Shown in pieces: positions 19,207 to 26,782 of a DNA stretch of 37,392 nt; the stretch's first letter is position 1, and each line of letters begins with the position of its first letter. The stretch comes from Acidobacteriota bacterium (GTDB taxonomy: Bacteria > Acidobacteriota > Terriglobia > Bryobacterales > Bryobacteraceae), in the NCBI GenBank assembly GCA_016215215.1, contig JACRKW010000201.1:1-37392 (forward strand), given 5' to 3'. The position numbers and the translations under genes were made by a program. The notes under the pieces were generated by a model. That model did not search any database and was not told the DNA's origin. It saw only the letters and a program-made list of their open reading frames with translations.

Positions 19207-20010
19207 GTGCAGACGCCGTCAACTCCCGCGCCCGAGGTGGAATGGGCAAGGCGCCTCCTGGCGGGAGATGCCTCTGCTTTCACGCCGTTCGTCGAGTCGT
19301 TTCAACACCGCATCTTCCAATACACATGGCTGATGTGCGGCCAGCGGGAGGATGCCGAGGAGGTCTCTCAGGATACGCTCCTCAAGATCTTTGAAAGCTT
19401 TGATCAGTTGCAGGACCCCGAGAAGGTCAAGTCCTGGGTGTTCCGCATTGCCAAGAACTATTGCCTGATGAAGCGGCGCAAGAGCGTCTTCGCTCCGGAC
19501 CGCGAACTCTCCCTGGACGAATTGCTTCCGGGAACTGAAGGCGAGGGCACGCGGACCATCCAGGTGCCCGATTCCGGAGAGTTGCCCGACGAGCAGGTAC
19601 TGCGGTCGGAACTGAGCGGCGAGTTGGAGCAGGCGCTCCGTGAACTGCCGGACATCTACCGCTCGGTCGTCCTGCTCCGCGATGTGGAAGGACTGTCCAC
19701 CGCCGAAGCCGCCGAGGTGCTGGACCTCAGCGAAGACGCGGTGAAGCAACGGTTGCACCGCGGCCGGCTTGCGCTCCGCAAGCGGCTGACCGCCTATCTC
19801 CGGCGTGCCTGGAAGTCTTTGCGCGCCTCGCCGAGTACATCGACGGAGAATTGCCCGTCGCCGACTGCGCCGGCATCGAGTCCCATGTCGCCGACTGCCC
19901 GCCCTGCGTCGAGTTCATCCGCAGCCTCAAGCGCTGCGTGGAGGTCTCCAAGGGATTCCACAGCGCGGAAGACTGCCCGCCCATCCCGCCCGAGTTGGAG
20001 CAAAGGCTGA
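19207..20010 (+). CDS. ECF-type RNA polymerase sigma factor, C-terminal tail probably out of frame
   Basis: Starts with GTG four bases after the OsmC-like stop. Region 2 (about 25-95) and region 4 (about 135-195, with helix-turn-helix around LSTAEAAEVLDLSEDAVKQRLHRGR) identify a sigma-70 family ECF factor. After residue about 200 the sequence turns into a Ser/Pro/Ala-rich tail of some 66 residues with no domain character. The same DNA, read one frame back, encodes a zinc-finger anti-sigma domain with much better codon use. The annotated end at 20010 is therefore probably not the natural end. Either a one-base indel or a frameshift joins the two, or the sigma protein truly carries a junk-like overlapped tail. 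Confidence 0.85.
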   Translation: MQTPSTPAPEVEWARRLLAGDASAFTPFVESFQHRIFQYTWLMCGQREDAEEVSQDTLLKIFESFDQLQDPEKVKSWVFRIAKNYCLMKRRKSVFAPDRELSLDELLPGTEGEGTRTIQVPDSGELPDEQVLRSELSGELEQALRELPDIYRSVVLLRDVEGLSTAEAAEVLDLSEDAVKQRLHRGRLALRKRLTAYLRRAWKSLRASPSTSTENCPSPTAPASSPMSPTARPASSSSAASSAAWRSPRDSTARKTARPSRPSWSKG

Positions 20011-20048
20011 AGGCTGCCTGGCAGGCAGCCCTCGAACGCAAGCGATAG
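19851..20048 (+). CDS. Zinc-finger anti-sigma factor (or displaced C-terminal domain of the sigma factor)
   Basis: From a TTG at 19851 this frame gives 65 residues ending in LERKR. The homologous sequence clearly begins earlier, at 19806, as CLEVFARLAEYIDGEL, which matches the usual start of zf-HC2 anti-sigma domains, but no ATG or GTG lies in frame there. Zinc ligands would come from H in IESH, the CPPC pair and an upstream cysteine; the domain has six cysteines in all. Third codon positions are almost all G or C, as in true genes of this window. It probably binds and silences the sigma factor, perhaps redox-dependently. Frame and start are unresolved. Confidence 0.55.
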   Translation: MPVADCAGIESHVADCPPCVEFIRSLKRCVEVSKGFHSAEDCPPIPPELEQRLKAAWQAALERKR

Positions 20049-20056
20049 TCCCTCCG

Positions 20057-21142
20057 CTACCGTCCCTTGAGGTGCGCCAGCAGGTCCGCCATCTCAGCGG
20101 TTTCGAACCGCGGCCAGGCTATGCCCTTCGCCTTCATCTCCTTCTGCATGGCAGGCCCGTGGCCCCACAATACGGCGATCATCTCGTACGATGTCGCCTT
20201 TTCGCCCAGAGCCAGCACCGGCGCAATGCCTTTGCCGTGGCAGTTGCCGCAGCCCTTGGCCTCGAACACCTTGGCGCCGCGAGCCGCGTTCGCCCCTTCA
20301 TTGGCGAACTGCAGTGCCCAGAGATAGCCCACCAGGCGCTTCATCTCTTCCGGCCGGATCTCCGCCCGCTGCTGCATCTTGGCTGAGTGGTTCCACATGC
20401 CCGCTGCAAAGTCACTGGCTCCGCGGAACTGCGGGCCCTTGACCAGCGCGTTCGCATCGCGGTGGCAACTCCTGCACCCCTTCAGCTCGAACAGCATTTC
20501 ACCGGTGTCAGGAGCTGCGGGCTGGAACTGGGGCTTCATGCCGCGCGTGGCCGGCAGGTTCTGCAGGTACACCGTAATGTCGTTCATCTCGGCGGCCGTC
20601 AGTTGCGGCTGCCTCATCCCCTTGGCCTTCATCGCCTCCCGCATCTTGCCCGAGTGGTTCCACATCTGCCGCGAAAGCTCGATCGGATCGGCCACCGACT
20701 CCCACTTCGCCACCGCCGGTCCTGCGGAACTGGCTCCGCCGCTGATGGAGTGGCACTCCGAACATCCGCCCTTGGCAAATGCCTCGCGGCCTCTGCCCGC
20801 GTCACCCTTGCGTTCGAAGTAGCGCGCCGCGTAGAAGTAAGCAAACAGGTCCGCCGCCTGCTCGCTGCTCAACTTCGGCTTGGCGACGTTCGCCTTTTCC
20901 ATCGCGCTCCACATCGCCGGTGCGTGATTCCACATCAGCGAGGTGAGCTCCGACGGCGTGTAGCCGCGGCTCGCCCGCTTCCCAAGATCCGGACCAGCCT
21001 TGCCGCCCTCTCCGTTCACGCTGTGGCACGTGACGCAATTCTGGCTCTTGAATACCTCCGCGCCGCGCGCGGAGTCACCCACCAGCACTGCACCCTGAAC
21101 AGCCGTCGATACGACGGCCAATAGCGCATAGAGCTTCTTCAT
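20057..21142 (-). CDS. Periplasmic tetraheme cytochrome c with four tandem repeats
   Basis: 361 residues with a cleavable-looking signal peptide (about 1-18). Four CXXCH sites lie at C36, C127, C223 and C298, each starting a repeat of roughly 80-100 residues. Each repeat continues to a conserved MWNH (LWGH in the last) followed three residues later by Met, at M77, M167, M256 and near 338, which could supply distal haem ligands. It is last in the conduit operon, 60 bases after the outer-membrane barrel gene, with a GGGGAGG ribosome site. I infer a soluble periplasmic carrier between inner-membrane complexes and the outer-membrane conduit. No named family is recognised beyond cytochrome c. Confidence 0.9.
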   Translation of the reverse strand: MKKLYALLAVVSTAVQGAVLVGDSARGAEVFKSQNCVTCHSVNGEGGKAGPDLGKRASRGYTPSELTSLMWNHAPAMWSAMEKANVAKPKLSSEQAADLFAYFYAARYFERKGDAGRGREAFAKGGCSECHSISGGASSAGPAVAKWESVADPIELSRQMWNHSGKMREAMKAKGMRQPQLTAAEMNDITVYLQNLPATRGMKPQFQPAAPDTGEMLFELKGCRSCHRDANALVKGPQFRGASDFAAGMWNHSAKMQQRAEIRPEEMKRLVGYLWALQFANEGANAARGAKVFEAKGCGNCHGKGIAPVLALGEKATSYEMIAVLWGHGPAMQKEMKAKGIAWPRFETAEMADLLAHLKGR

Positions 21143-21169
21143 TGTCGGGAACCTCCCCTAACTGTCAAC

Positions 21170-21193
21170 GGGGAAGGGCGGCGGCCCCTCCCC
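21170..21193 (-). other. Intergenic hairpin between barrel and tetraheme genes
   Basis: Ten-base arms GGGGAAGGGC and GCCCCTCCCC with one mismatch and a 4-base loop lie in the 60-base gap. No T-run follows on the minus strand, so it looks more like an mRNA-stability or partial attenuation element than a full terminator. Confidence 0.45.
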
Positions 21194-21202
21194 TGTGATC
21201 CA

Positions 21203-23320
21203 TTAAAGCAGGAACCGGAGCCCGCCCATGTACATGTGTGACCGGAATCCTTCGTAAGTGTAGAAGTACGGCTGCGACAGCCCGTAGTAGCGCCACTCGG
21301 AGAAGAACTCCAGCTTCGGCGTCACCGGAAGTTGGATCCGGCCCTGCGGCTGGTAGTAACGCGACGGCCGCGAACCGGCCGTGGTCACCAACGATCCGCC
21401 GAACGTCAGCTTCACCTCATGGCTCTTGGCCACAGGCAGCCGCACGTCGGCCAGCAGCATCCCCGTGTTCGCGTTGTCGGCGTACAAGGAGCGCACGTTG
21501 AACAGCCCCAGCGGGTACAGGTAGCTGATGTCGCTTCTGATAGTCGACCGCGAGTAGTCCGCCAGGATGCTCAGGCGCTTGCCGCCCTTGGGCATCCACT
21601 GCAACTGCGCCGAGGTCGCCTGCGACCGGTAGTCATAGTTGATCCCCTTGTTCGGATTCTGGTTCTCGAAGCGCGTGTAGATCATGTTGAAGAACATGCT
21701 CGCCGGCAACGTCACCCGGCCCTGAAGCCGGTACTTGGTGGTGTCCATCAATCCGATCCGGTAGTAGGTCTTCTCGCCGTCGCCAACCTCGAAATCGCCG
21801 TTCACCGTCAGCCGGCTGAACGGTCTGGCCATGAACCCGGCCAGCAGCACGCCGCGCTTCAGCTCTCCGCGTTCGTATTCGGGCCCAGGGACGAAGGGGT
21901 CCGACTTCATCAGTGACGAGCCCCACTCCCAGCGGTAGCCGCCGCGCAGCATGAAGTTCTTCGACAGGTCGAACAGCGCTTCCAACTGCTCCCGGCTGCG
22001 CGTCGATTCCAACCGCTCGCCGTCCGGCGTGATGGTCAGAACCGGCACCGCGGTCAGTGACGGATACATCATCGAACGCTCAGTAGCCGTGCTGTTGATC
22101 ACGAAGCGGTCCGTCTCCCACACCTGCCGGATGCGGAGCCGCGAGCCCGCCCGGATTTCAGCCGCGGCGGTGCCGGAGGTGCGTGGCCCGCGCGCGTTGC
22201 CATAGACATAATCCACCGCCCTGGCGTAGAGCAGGATGCTCCCCGCCTCGGCGAAGTTGCCCGTCTGTGTTTGATTGAGCTCGCCGAAAGTCTGCGGCTG
22301 GCTGCGCACGAATGCGCCGGACAGGTCCAGCCAGTTGGCCGGATTGGCCGTGATCAGGCCCTTTGTGTAGGCGCCTGTTCCGCGGATCCGGTACGACTGC
22401 CCGCCGCTGGCTAGCGTAAGTTGCTGGCCGAAATAGGGAGACGTCCGGTTGCCGGTCAGGGCTTGCGTGGAATAGACGGACTGGTTGTCGTCAAACCACG
22501 TGCCGCCCTCTTCCAAGGTGGCGTGCCAGCGGCGCATCTCGAATCTCACGCCGCCGCGAACCTCCTTCTGGCCCCAATCCACAACGTTCCGCAAAGGATA
22601 CTCGTTGCCGTTCTGCACCAGCGGCGTGATGCCGCTGCCGAGACTCGAGTTCCTGGAGAAACCGAAGTAGGGCACAAACCTCGCTCCCGGCATGAGTTGC
22701 AGTTCGTTATCGAAGTTGCTGATCGCTGTATCGTAGGCCCGCTGGTTCAGAAAACTCCCAGTGGCCCGGGACGGGTCGGCGAAGGAGGGCAGGTGGTTGT
22801 AATAGGCGATGTTGGAGTAGTTCCCGTTGTAGCGGTACTTGCCCCGCTTCAGGATATCCAGGCGCGCTGTGTTGTACGGGTCGCCGCCCCAGTTGGCCGC
22901 CTGCAGGCGGAGTGAGTCCACCAGCTTGTTGCCCGCCGGTTCGTAACCCACGTCCAATCCCACCAGCCGCAACCCCTGCGAGAGGTTCACCATGCTGCGG
23001 TATGTGTTAAAGTCGCCTGCCCGGCCCACCCAGCGCGCGCCGGCGTCGATGTAGCCCGTGAAGGCCTTCTCCGTCTTCGGCGCGGGAGCTGCCGCCTTCT
23101 CGTCTTTCTTCTCCGGCGCTTGCTTCTCCGGCGCCTGTTCCGGCACAGCCAGGCCCGGGGCAGGCGAGGTCATGCTCACCTTCTTCACCCGCGCCTTGCG
23201 CGCCTTGGAGCCGCTGGCCTTCGTGTGCCCGGCCGTAGCCGGACTGTTCGCTTCCTTCTTGATGGCTGGCTCTCCCGACAGAAGCGTGAGCGGGAGCAGC
23301 AGGGCCAGGTAGGATCTCAT
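21203..23320 (-). CDS. Outer-membrane beta-barrel of MtrB/PioB type (porin of a porin-cytochrome conduit)
   Basis: 705 residues from the ATG at 23320, which overlaps the stop of the decaheme gene (ATGA); a longer in-frame start lies inside that gene and is rejected. A signal peptide (about 1-17) is followed by a Lys/Ala/Pro/Glu-rich linker (about 20-85). The remainder alternates aromatic and polar residues as in amphipathic beta strands and ends in GGLRFLL, the C-terminal strand pattern of barrel proteins. The length equals that of MtrB (about 700 residues, a 26-strand barrel). No cysteine remains in the mature protein, so the N-terminal CXXC of Shewanella MtrB is absent. The MtrB/PioB assignment rests on size, fold pattern and the two decaheme neighbours. 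Confidence 0.78.
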   Translation of the reverse strand: MRSYLALLLPLTLLSGEPAIKKEANSPATAGHTKASGSKARKARVKKVSMTSPAPGLAVPEQAPEKQAPEKKDEKAAAPAPKTEKAFTGYIDAGARWVGRAGDFNTYRSMVNLSQGLRLVGLDVGYEPAGNKLVDSLRLQAANWGGDPYNTARLDILKRGKYRYNGNYSNIAYYNHLPSFADPSRATGSFLNQRAYDTAISNFDNELQLMPGARFVPYFGFSRNSSLGSGITPLVQNGNEYPLRNVVDWGQKEVRGGVRFEMRRWHATLEEGGTWFDDNQSVYSTQALTGNRTSPYFGQQLTLASGGQSYRIRGTGAYTKGLITANPANWLDLSGAFVRSQPQTFGELNQTQTGNFAEAGSILLYARAVDYVYGNARGPRTSGTAAAEIRAGSRLRIRQVWETDRFVINSTATERSMMYPSLTAVPVLTITPDGERLESTRSREQLEALFDLSKNFMLRGGYRWEWGSSLMKSDPFVPGPEYERGELKRGVLLAGFMARPFSRLTVNGDFEVGDGEKTYYRIGLMDTTKYRLQGRVTLPASMFFNMIYTRFENQNPNKGINYDYRSQATSAQLQWMPKGGKRLSILADYSRSTIRSDISYLYPLGLFNVRSLYADNANTGMLLADVRLPVAKSHEVKLTFGGSLVTTAGSRPSRYYQPQGRIQLPVTPKLEFFSEWRYYGLSQPYFYTYEGFRSHMYMGGLRFLL

Positions 23321-24291
23321 CTCAGCAACGCCCCATTCGCATTCGATCCGTGAATCTTCTGGTGGCAGATCGTGCAATTCCGGTACCGCGGACTGCGCAG
23401 ATCGTGAATCGCCGGCGGGATGCCGCCCACCGTCGTGGCCGGCGGCGCGGCCTGAATGTTGGAGTGGCACTCCAGACATAACGGAGCGATCTCAGCCCGC
23501 TTCAGCATCCGCGGATTGGTCGAGCCGTGCGGTTCGTGGCATGTCGCACAGGACTCGTTCCTCGAAGGAGCGTGTTCGAACACGAATGGACCGCGCTTCT
23601 CGCCGTGGCAGGCGAAACAGCCCGGCTCGTTGCCGCCCGACAGGCGCAGGTTCCTGTTCATGAAACTCGCGTGAGGATTGTGGCAGCTCGTGCAGCTCAT
23701 CGCGCCCTCCGGCAGCTTGTGCCGGTTCGGCTTCTGGAACGCCGCCCAGACGTCCGGGTGGCAGCTGGCGCATGCCTTGTTTACTCCGGCAGTCCGCTTC
23801 AGTTGGAACTCGCTCGACTCCTCGCCTTCCCTGTGCATGTTGTGGCACGACGTGCAGGGCACCGCGTTTCTGGCGTGGCTGCTCTGCAACCGGCCCACAT
23901 GCGTCGGCTGGTTCTTGTGGCAGCTCAGGCACATCGTGTCGATCTCAGCCGCCCGCATCCTCTTCGGGCTGCGGATGTCTTCGGCCGAATTGGTCTCAGC
24001 GTGCACCGATCCGGGCCCATGGCACCCCTCGCAGGCCTTGCCGTCAAACCCGCGCTTCTTGTTCGTCTCCAGCGCCGAATGCGGGTTCTTCTTGAAACCG
24101 GTGCTGATGTCCTCGTGACAGGCCGCGCAGGTCTCCGACCCGGCGAACTCCTTCTTGACCGCCTTGGCGTCCTGCTTGGCCGCGGCCTTGTCGTCTGGTT
24201 TCTGCGGCGCCGCCTTCTGGTCCTGGCGGGGCGCCGCAGTTAACGCCACCGCCAGCAAGGCGGTTGTCAACAGCGGTAACCGGAATCGCAT
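23317..24291 (-). CDS. Decaheme c-type cytochrome, DmsE/MtrA family
   Basis: 324 residues starting at an ATG with GGGAG five bases upstream; a TTG four codons earlier contains that ribosome site and is rejected. After a signal peptide (to about residue 20) and a Lys/Ala/Gln-rich linker come ten CXXCH sites at C55, C87, C121, C146, C174, C200, C225, C248, C272 and C306, the number and density of MtrA/DmsE. Pairs such as CTSCHNMH and CTSCHNPH supply extra histidines for bis-His ligation. MtrA-type proteins thread into the MtrB barrel and carry electrons through the outer membrane. The barrel gene follows with a 4-base overlap, as expected for a complex. Confidence 0.93.
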   Translation of the reverse strand: MRFRLPLLTTALLAVALTAAPRQDQKAAPQKPDDKAAAKQDAKAVKKEFAGSETCAACHEDISTGFKKNPHSALETNKKRGFDGKACEGCHGPGSVHAETNSAEDIRSPKRMRAAEIDTMCLSCHKNQPTHVGRLQSSHARNAVPCTSCHNMHREGEESSEFQLKRTAGVNKACASCHPDVWAAFQKPNRHKLPEGAMSCTSCHNPHASFMNRNLRLSGGNEPGCFACHGEKRGPFVFEHAPSRNESCATCHEPHGSTNPRMLKRAEIAPLCLECHSNIQAAPPATTVGGIPPAIHDLRSPRYRNCTICHQKIHGSNANGALLR

Positions 24292-24313
24292 GAATACTCC
24301 CAACTATGAGAAA

Positions 24314-24341
24314 GGGCAGGTCCTCAATTGAGGACCTGCCC
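24314..24341 (-). terminator. Perfect 28-base palindrome between the two decaheme genes
   Basis: GGGCAGGTCCTCAA joined directly to its reverse complement, 14-base arms with no unpaired loop. On the minus strand it is followed by TTTCTCAT, a weak U-rich stretch. It lies in the 66-base gap between the OmcA/MtrC-type gene and the DmsE/MtrA-type gene. It could be a leaky intrinsic terminator that lowers downstream expression, or a processing site. Confidence 0.6.
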
Positions 24342-24357
24342 GTATTTTAGCCGCTAA

Positions 24358-26493
24358 CTACTGTGCGTGCACTCTGGCCACCGAGAACTCGGCGTTTGGC
24401 CCGTGACAGGCCGCGCAGCTCTCGCCCAGCGTCGTCGTGTTCGCCAGCGCGTGCGACGCAGCTTCCTTGCTGGCGTGACACGCTAGACATGCAGCCGTGG
24501 TCGGCCCTGCGGGCGTGAGCCAGCCACGAGGATCGGTCACGCTCGCCGTCCCCTTGGCAGGCACCGCCTCGGTCCCGGCCACGTGGCACATCGTGCACTT
24601 TGCCGTAATCGCAGGAGGCGGGAAAACAGCCTTGCTGAAATCCGCTGCCCCGCCACGTCCGTAGAGGATGTAGCCGTTGGGCTGCTCCTCGCCGGTGTGG
24701 ATGCGGTGCACCATCGACGCCATGCTGATCGACTCGGCCGGCATCTTGTCCGCCGGCCGGCGTGCCGCGTCGGTCATGGCCGGATTGTGGCAGATCACAC
24801 AGCTCTCCACGACGTTCCGGTTGAAGCCGTGGAGCGCCAGGTTGGCGTGGCAGTTGTTGCAGGTAGTCGTGTTCGCCACGGTCCGTCGCGGCGCCACCGT
24901 GCTGCCGTCAACCGAGAAGTACCGTACCTGGTTCGGCAGATTTACCTCGACGATGCGTTCCTTCAGCGTCCCGGCGAGAACCTTCTCGTCCGAACGGCCT
25001 TCAATCTGCATGACCCAGGTGCCCTTGGCATCCGCCGGGATGGCTGTTGCGATGGTGTACTTGTACAGGCCCGGCGTGCCGGTAAACCCGGTGGTCGCCG
25101 TCGGGGCGTCCTGCACGTAGCCGGCCGTGGTTGCCGTGGAAATGCCCTTGCCGTAGTCGCCGCCCGTCAGCGCCGCCAGCGTGAAGCCGATGCGCCCGCG
25201 GCCCGCGCCCGGGATCAGTTCGTTGATGTCCATGGCCTTGCCCGACTTGTCCGTCAGCGAGAATGTGATCGTCGGCTTCTGGCCCGGCTTGGTGTTCTCG
25301 ATGTTGACGAACTTGGCGATCACGCCGCGCACCAGGGCTGATTCCTGCTCCACCACGTGAGCGCCCTTGATCGAAGCGTCAAAGTCGATTTCACCCTGAG
25401 GGATATGGCAGCTCGCGCACTGGTTGTCGCTCGGCTGCGGCAGATTCACGTGACCCTGTCCGGTCTGGAAGTTCACCTTGTCGTGGCAGGCGCCGCAAGC
25501 CGCGCGCGACGGCTCGGTCAGCCAGTTGTCCTTCTGCGCCGCCTGCTCGTTGCCCTTCTCGTGGCACCACTGGCAGTTGTTCGTCCCCGACGGCATGTTG
25601 ACGTAGGAGAAATCACTGATCGCGTTGCCGAAGCCGATGATCTGGTACGGCTTCCCACCGGTTACGCTCGGCAGCTGCGATCCCATGTGGATCTTGTGGA
25701 TCATCACCGTCATGTCGATCGTGTTGTCCGTTTCCGGATTCAGGTTCGAGACGATCTGGCCGCCGGTGGTGTACTGCGGCACGTGGCAGATCACGCAGGA
25801 TTCCACGCCTACGCGCGAGCCGCCATGGAAGCGAAGATTGTCATGGCACTTGTTGCACGACGCGCTCTTGAAGACCTCGCGTACCTTCTTCACCGGCGTG
25901 CCGTCCGGCACAAAGTTGTAAATGTCGGTCGCGTAGTTCGTGCTCATGCCGAACTCGCTCAGGTTCCGGCTGCCGTACACCATGATCGTGTGTGTCGCGG
26001 TCTTGGCATACCCTGTCGGCAGCTTGAGCCCGGAAGTGTACACATACTCACCGTCGGCCACCTTCGCGTATGTTCCACCCGTGTCGGATGACGCCTGCCG
26101 CGCCTGTTTTCCCGCCGTCGGCGCATACGTGCTCGTCTTCAGACGCGTCGTGTAGGGCTGCTGCCACTTCGACTCGTTTGGAATCATCGAAAGCACGAAA
26201 CTTGTGCTCACCGTTCCCGGCGTGTTAATTCCTTCGCGTTCCAGCGGCACGCCTTTCGGGTCCGTCATCTTGAACCGGACCTTCACCGTGCCGTCAGTCC
26301 CGATCTCGTGGCTGACTATCTTGAACACCAATCCGGGACGCACGAAGTTGGCCGTCGCCTCGTCCGCGTAGTACGCCTTGTCTTGCGGGGTGAAGGGGGA
26401 TTGCGTCGAACTGACCAGTGCTGTCGATGCCACCAGCACCATCACCACGAGCGCCCACTTCATCCAGCCGCCAGAGCGTGAATGCATTCGCAT
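24358..26493 (-). CDS. Decaheme c-type cytochrome, OmcA/MtrC family
   Basis: 711 residues from an ATG preceded by GAGGAG; a longer in-frame start at 26589 would extend across the promoter and is rejected. After a signal peptide (hydrophobic core about 11-28) the order is a beta-rich domain (about 50-205), five CXXCH sites (C213, C233, C307, C333, C359), a second beta-rich domain (about 375-535) and five more sites (C545, C565, C633, C669, C693). This is the four-domain, 5+5 haem plan of MtrC and OmcA. The two pentaheme halves are visibly alike, for example ESCVICH in both. Family members sit on the cell surface and exchange electrons with minerals or other acceptors. No lipobox cysteine is present, which is unusual. 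Confidence 0.95.
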   Translation of the reverse strand: MRMHSRSGGWMKWALVVMVLVASTALVSSTQSPFTPQDKAYYADEATANFVRPGLVFKIVSHEIGTDGTVKVRFKMTDPKGVPLEREGINTPGTVSTSFVLSMIPNESKWQQPYTTRLKTSTYAPTAGKQARQASSDTGGTYAKVADGEYVYTSGLKLPTGYAKTATHTIMVYGSRNLSEFGMSTNYATDIYNFVPDGTPVKKVREVFKSASCNKCHDNLRFHGGSRVGVESCVICHVPQYTTGGQIVSNLNPETDNTIDMTVMIHKIHMGSQLPSVTGGKPYQIIGFGNAISDFSYVNMPSGTNNCQWCHEKGNEQAAQKDNWLTEPSRAACGACHDKVNFQTGQGHVNLPQPSDNQCASCHIPQGEIDFDASIKGAHVVEQESALVRGVIAKFVNIENTKPGQKPTITFSLTDKSGKAMDINELIPGAGRGRIGFTLAALTGGDYGKGISTATTAGYVQDAPTATTGFTGTPGLYKYTIATAIPADAKGTWVMQIEGRSDEKVLAGTLKERIVEVNLPNQVRYFSVDGSTVAPRRTVANTTTCNNCHANLALHGFNRNVVESCVICHNPAMTDAARRPADKMPAESISMASMVHRIHTGEEQPNGYILYGRGGAADFSKAVFPPPAITAKCTMCHVAGTEAVPAKGTASVTDPRGWLTPAGPTTAACLACHASKEAASHALANTTTLGESCAACHGPNAEFSVARVHAQ

Positions 26494-26782
26494 GTGGCTC
26501 TCCTCTTTCTTACGTATCTTATTAATCCCGCAGCTTGCGCCGCGTCTCACACAACTCGGGATCTGCACTGCAGGATCCAGGCCAAACATACCTGATTATC
26601 CTTTAATCAGTCAAGCCCTATTGAATCAACGCTATCGCGAAAGTGATGAAGAACTCAACAGTACAGATTGCCGCCCCCGGTGGGTGAAACCCACCACCGT
26701 TGGGTGAATCGCCCCAACTCCAACAATCTACAGAGGCATCCGCCACTGCTTGGGTCCGTCGAAAATGCCCCCCACCCGCACC
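26494..26782. other. 289-base intergenic region upstream of the cytochrome conduit operon
   Basis: No credible gene is seen. It contains the putative promoter and operator at 26585-26614 and a short hairpin GGTGGGT-gaa-ACCCACC at 26679-26695 with a repeated TGGGTGAA beside it. The part nearest the cytochrome gene is AT-richer than the surrounding DNA, as expected for a promoter region. A leader of roughly 85 bases would precede the cytochrome gene. Confidence 0.6.
26585..26614 (-). promoter_or_regulatory. Putative sigma-70 promoter with inverted repeat in the spacer
   Basis: On the minus strand TTGACT (26614-26609) and TATGTT (26590-26585) are 18 bases apart. The spacer contains CTGATTA-N5-TAATCAG (26592-26610 on the plus strand), a perfect 7-base inverted repeat that begins within the -35 box. 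A dimeric repressor bound there would block RNA polymerase. The position, about 90 bases before the OmcA/MtrC-type gene, suggests that the conduit operon is regulated here. The regulator is unknown. Confidence 0.5.

Noticed and set aside
19805-20386. GTG-started frame overlapping sigma factor and cytochrome genes
   Set aside because: Arg-rich nonsense sequence in the third frame; both other frames in this stretch have better support.
26679-26695. GGTGGGT-gaa-ACCCACC hairpin as terminator of the NfnBA operon
   Set aside because: About 90 bases past the stop and without a T-run, so not called a terminator; kept only as a note in the intergenic entry.
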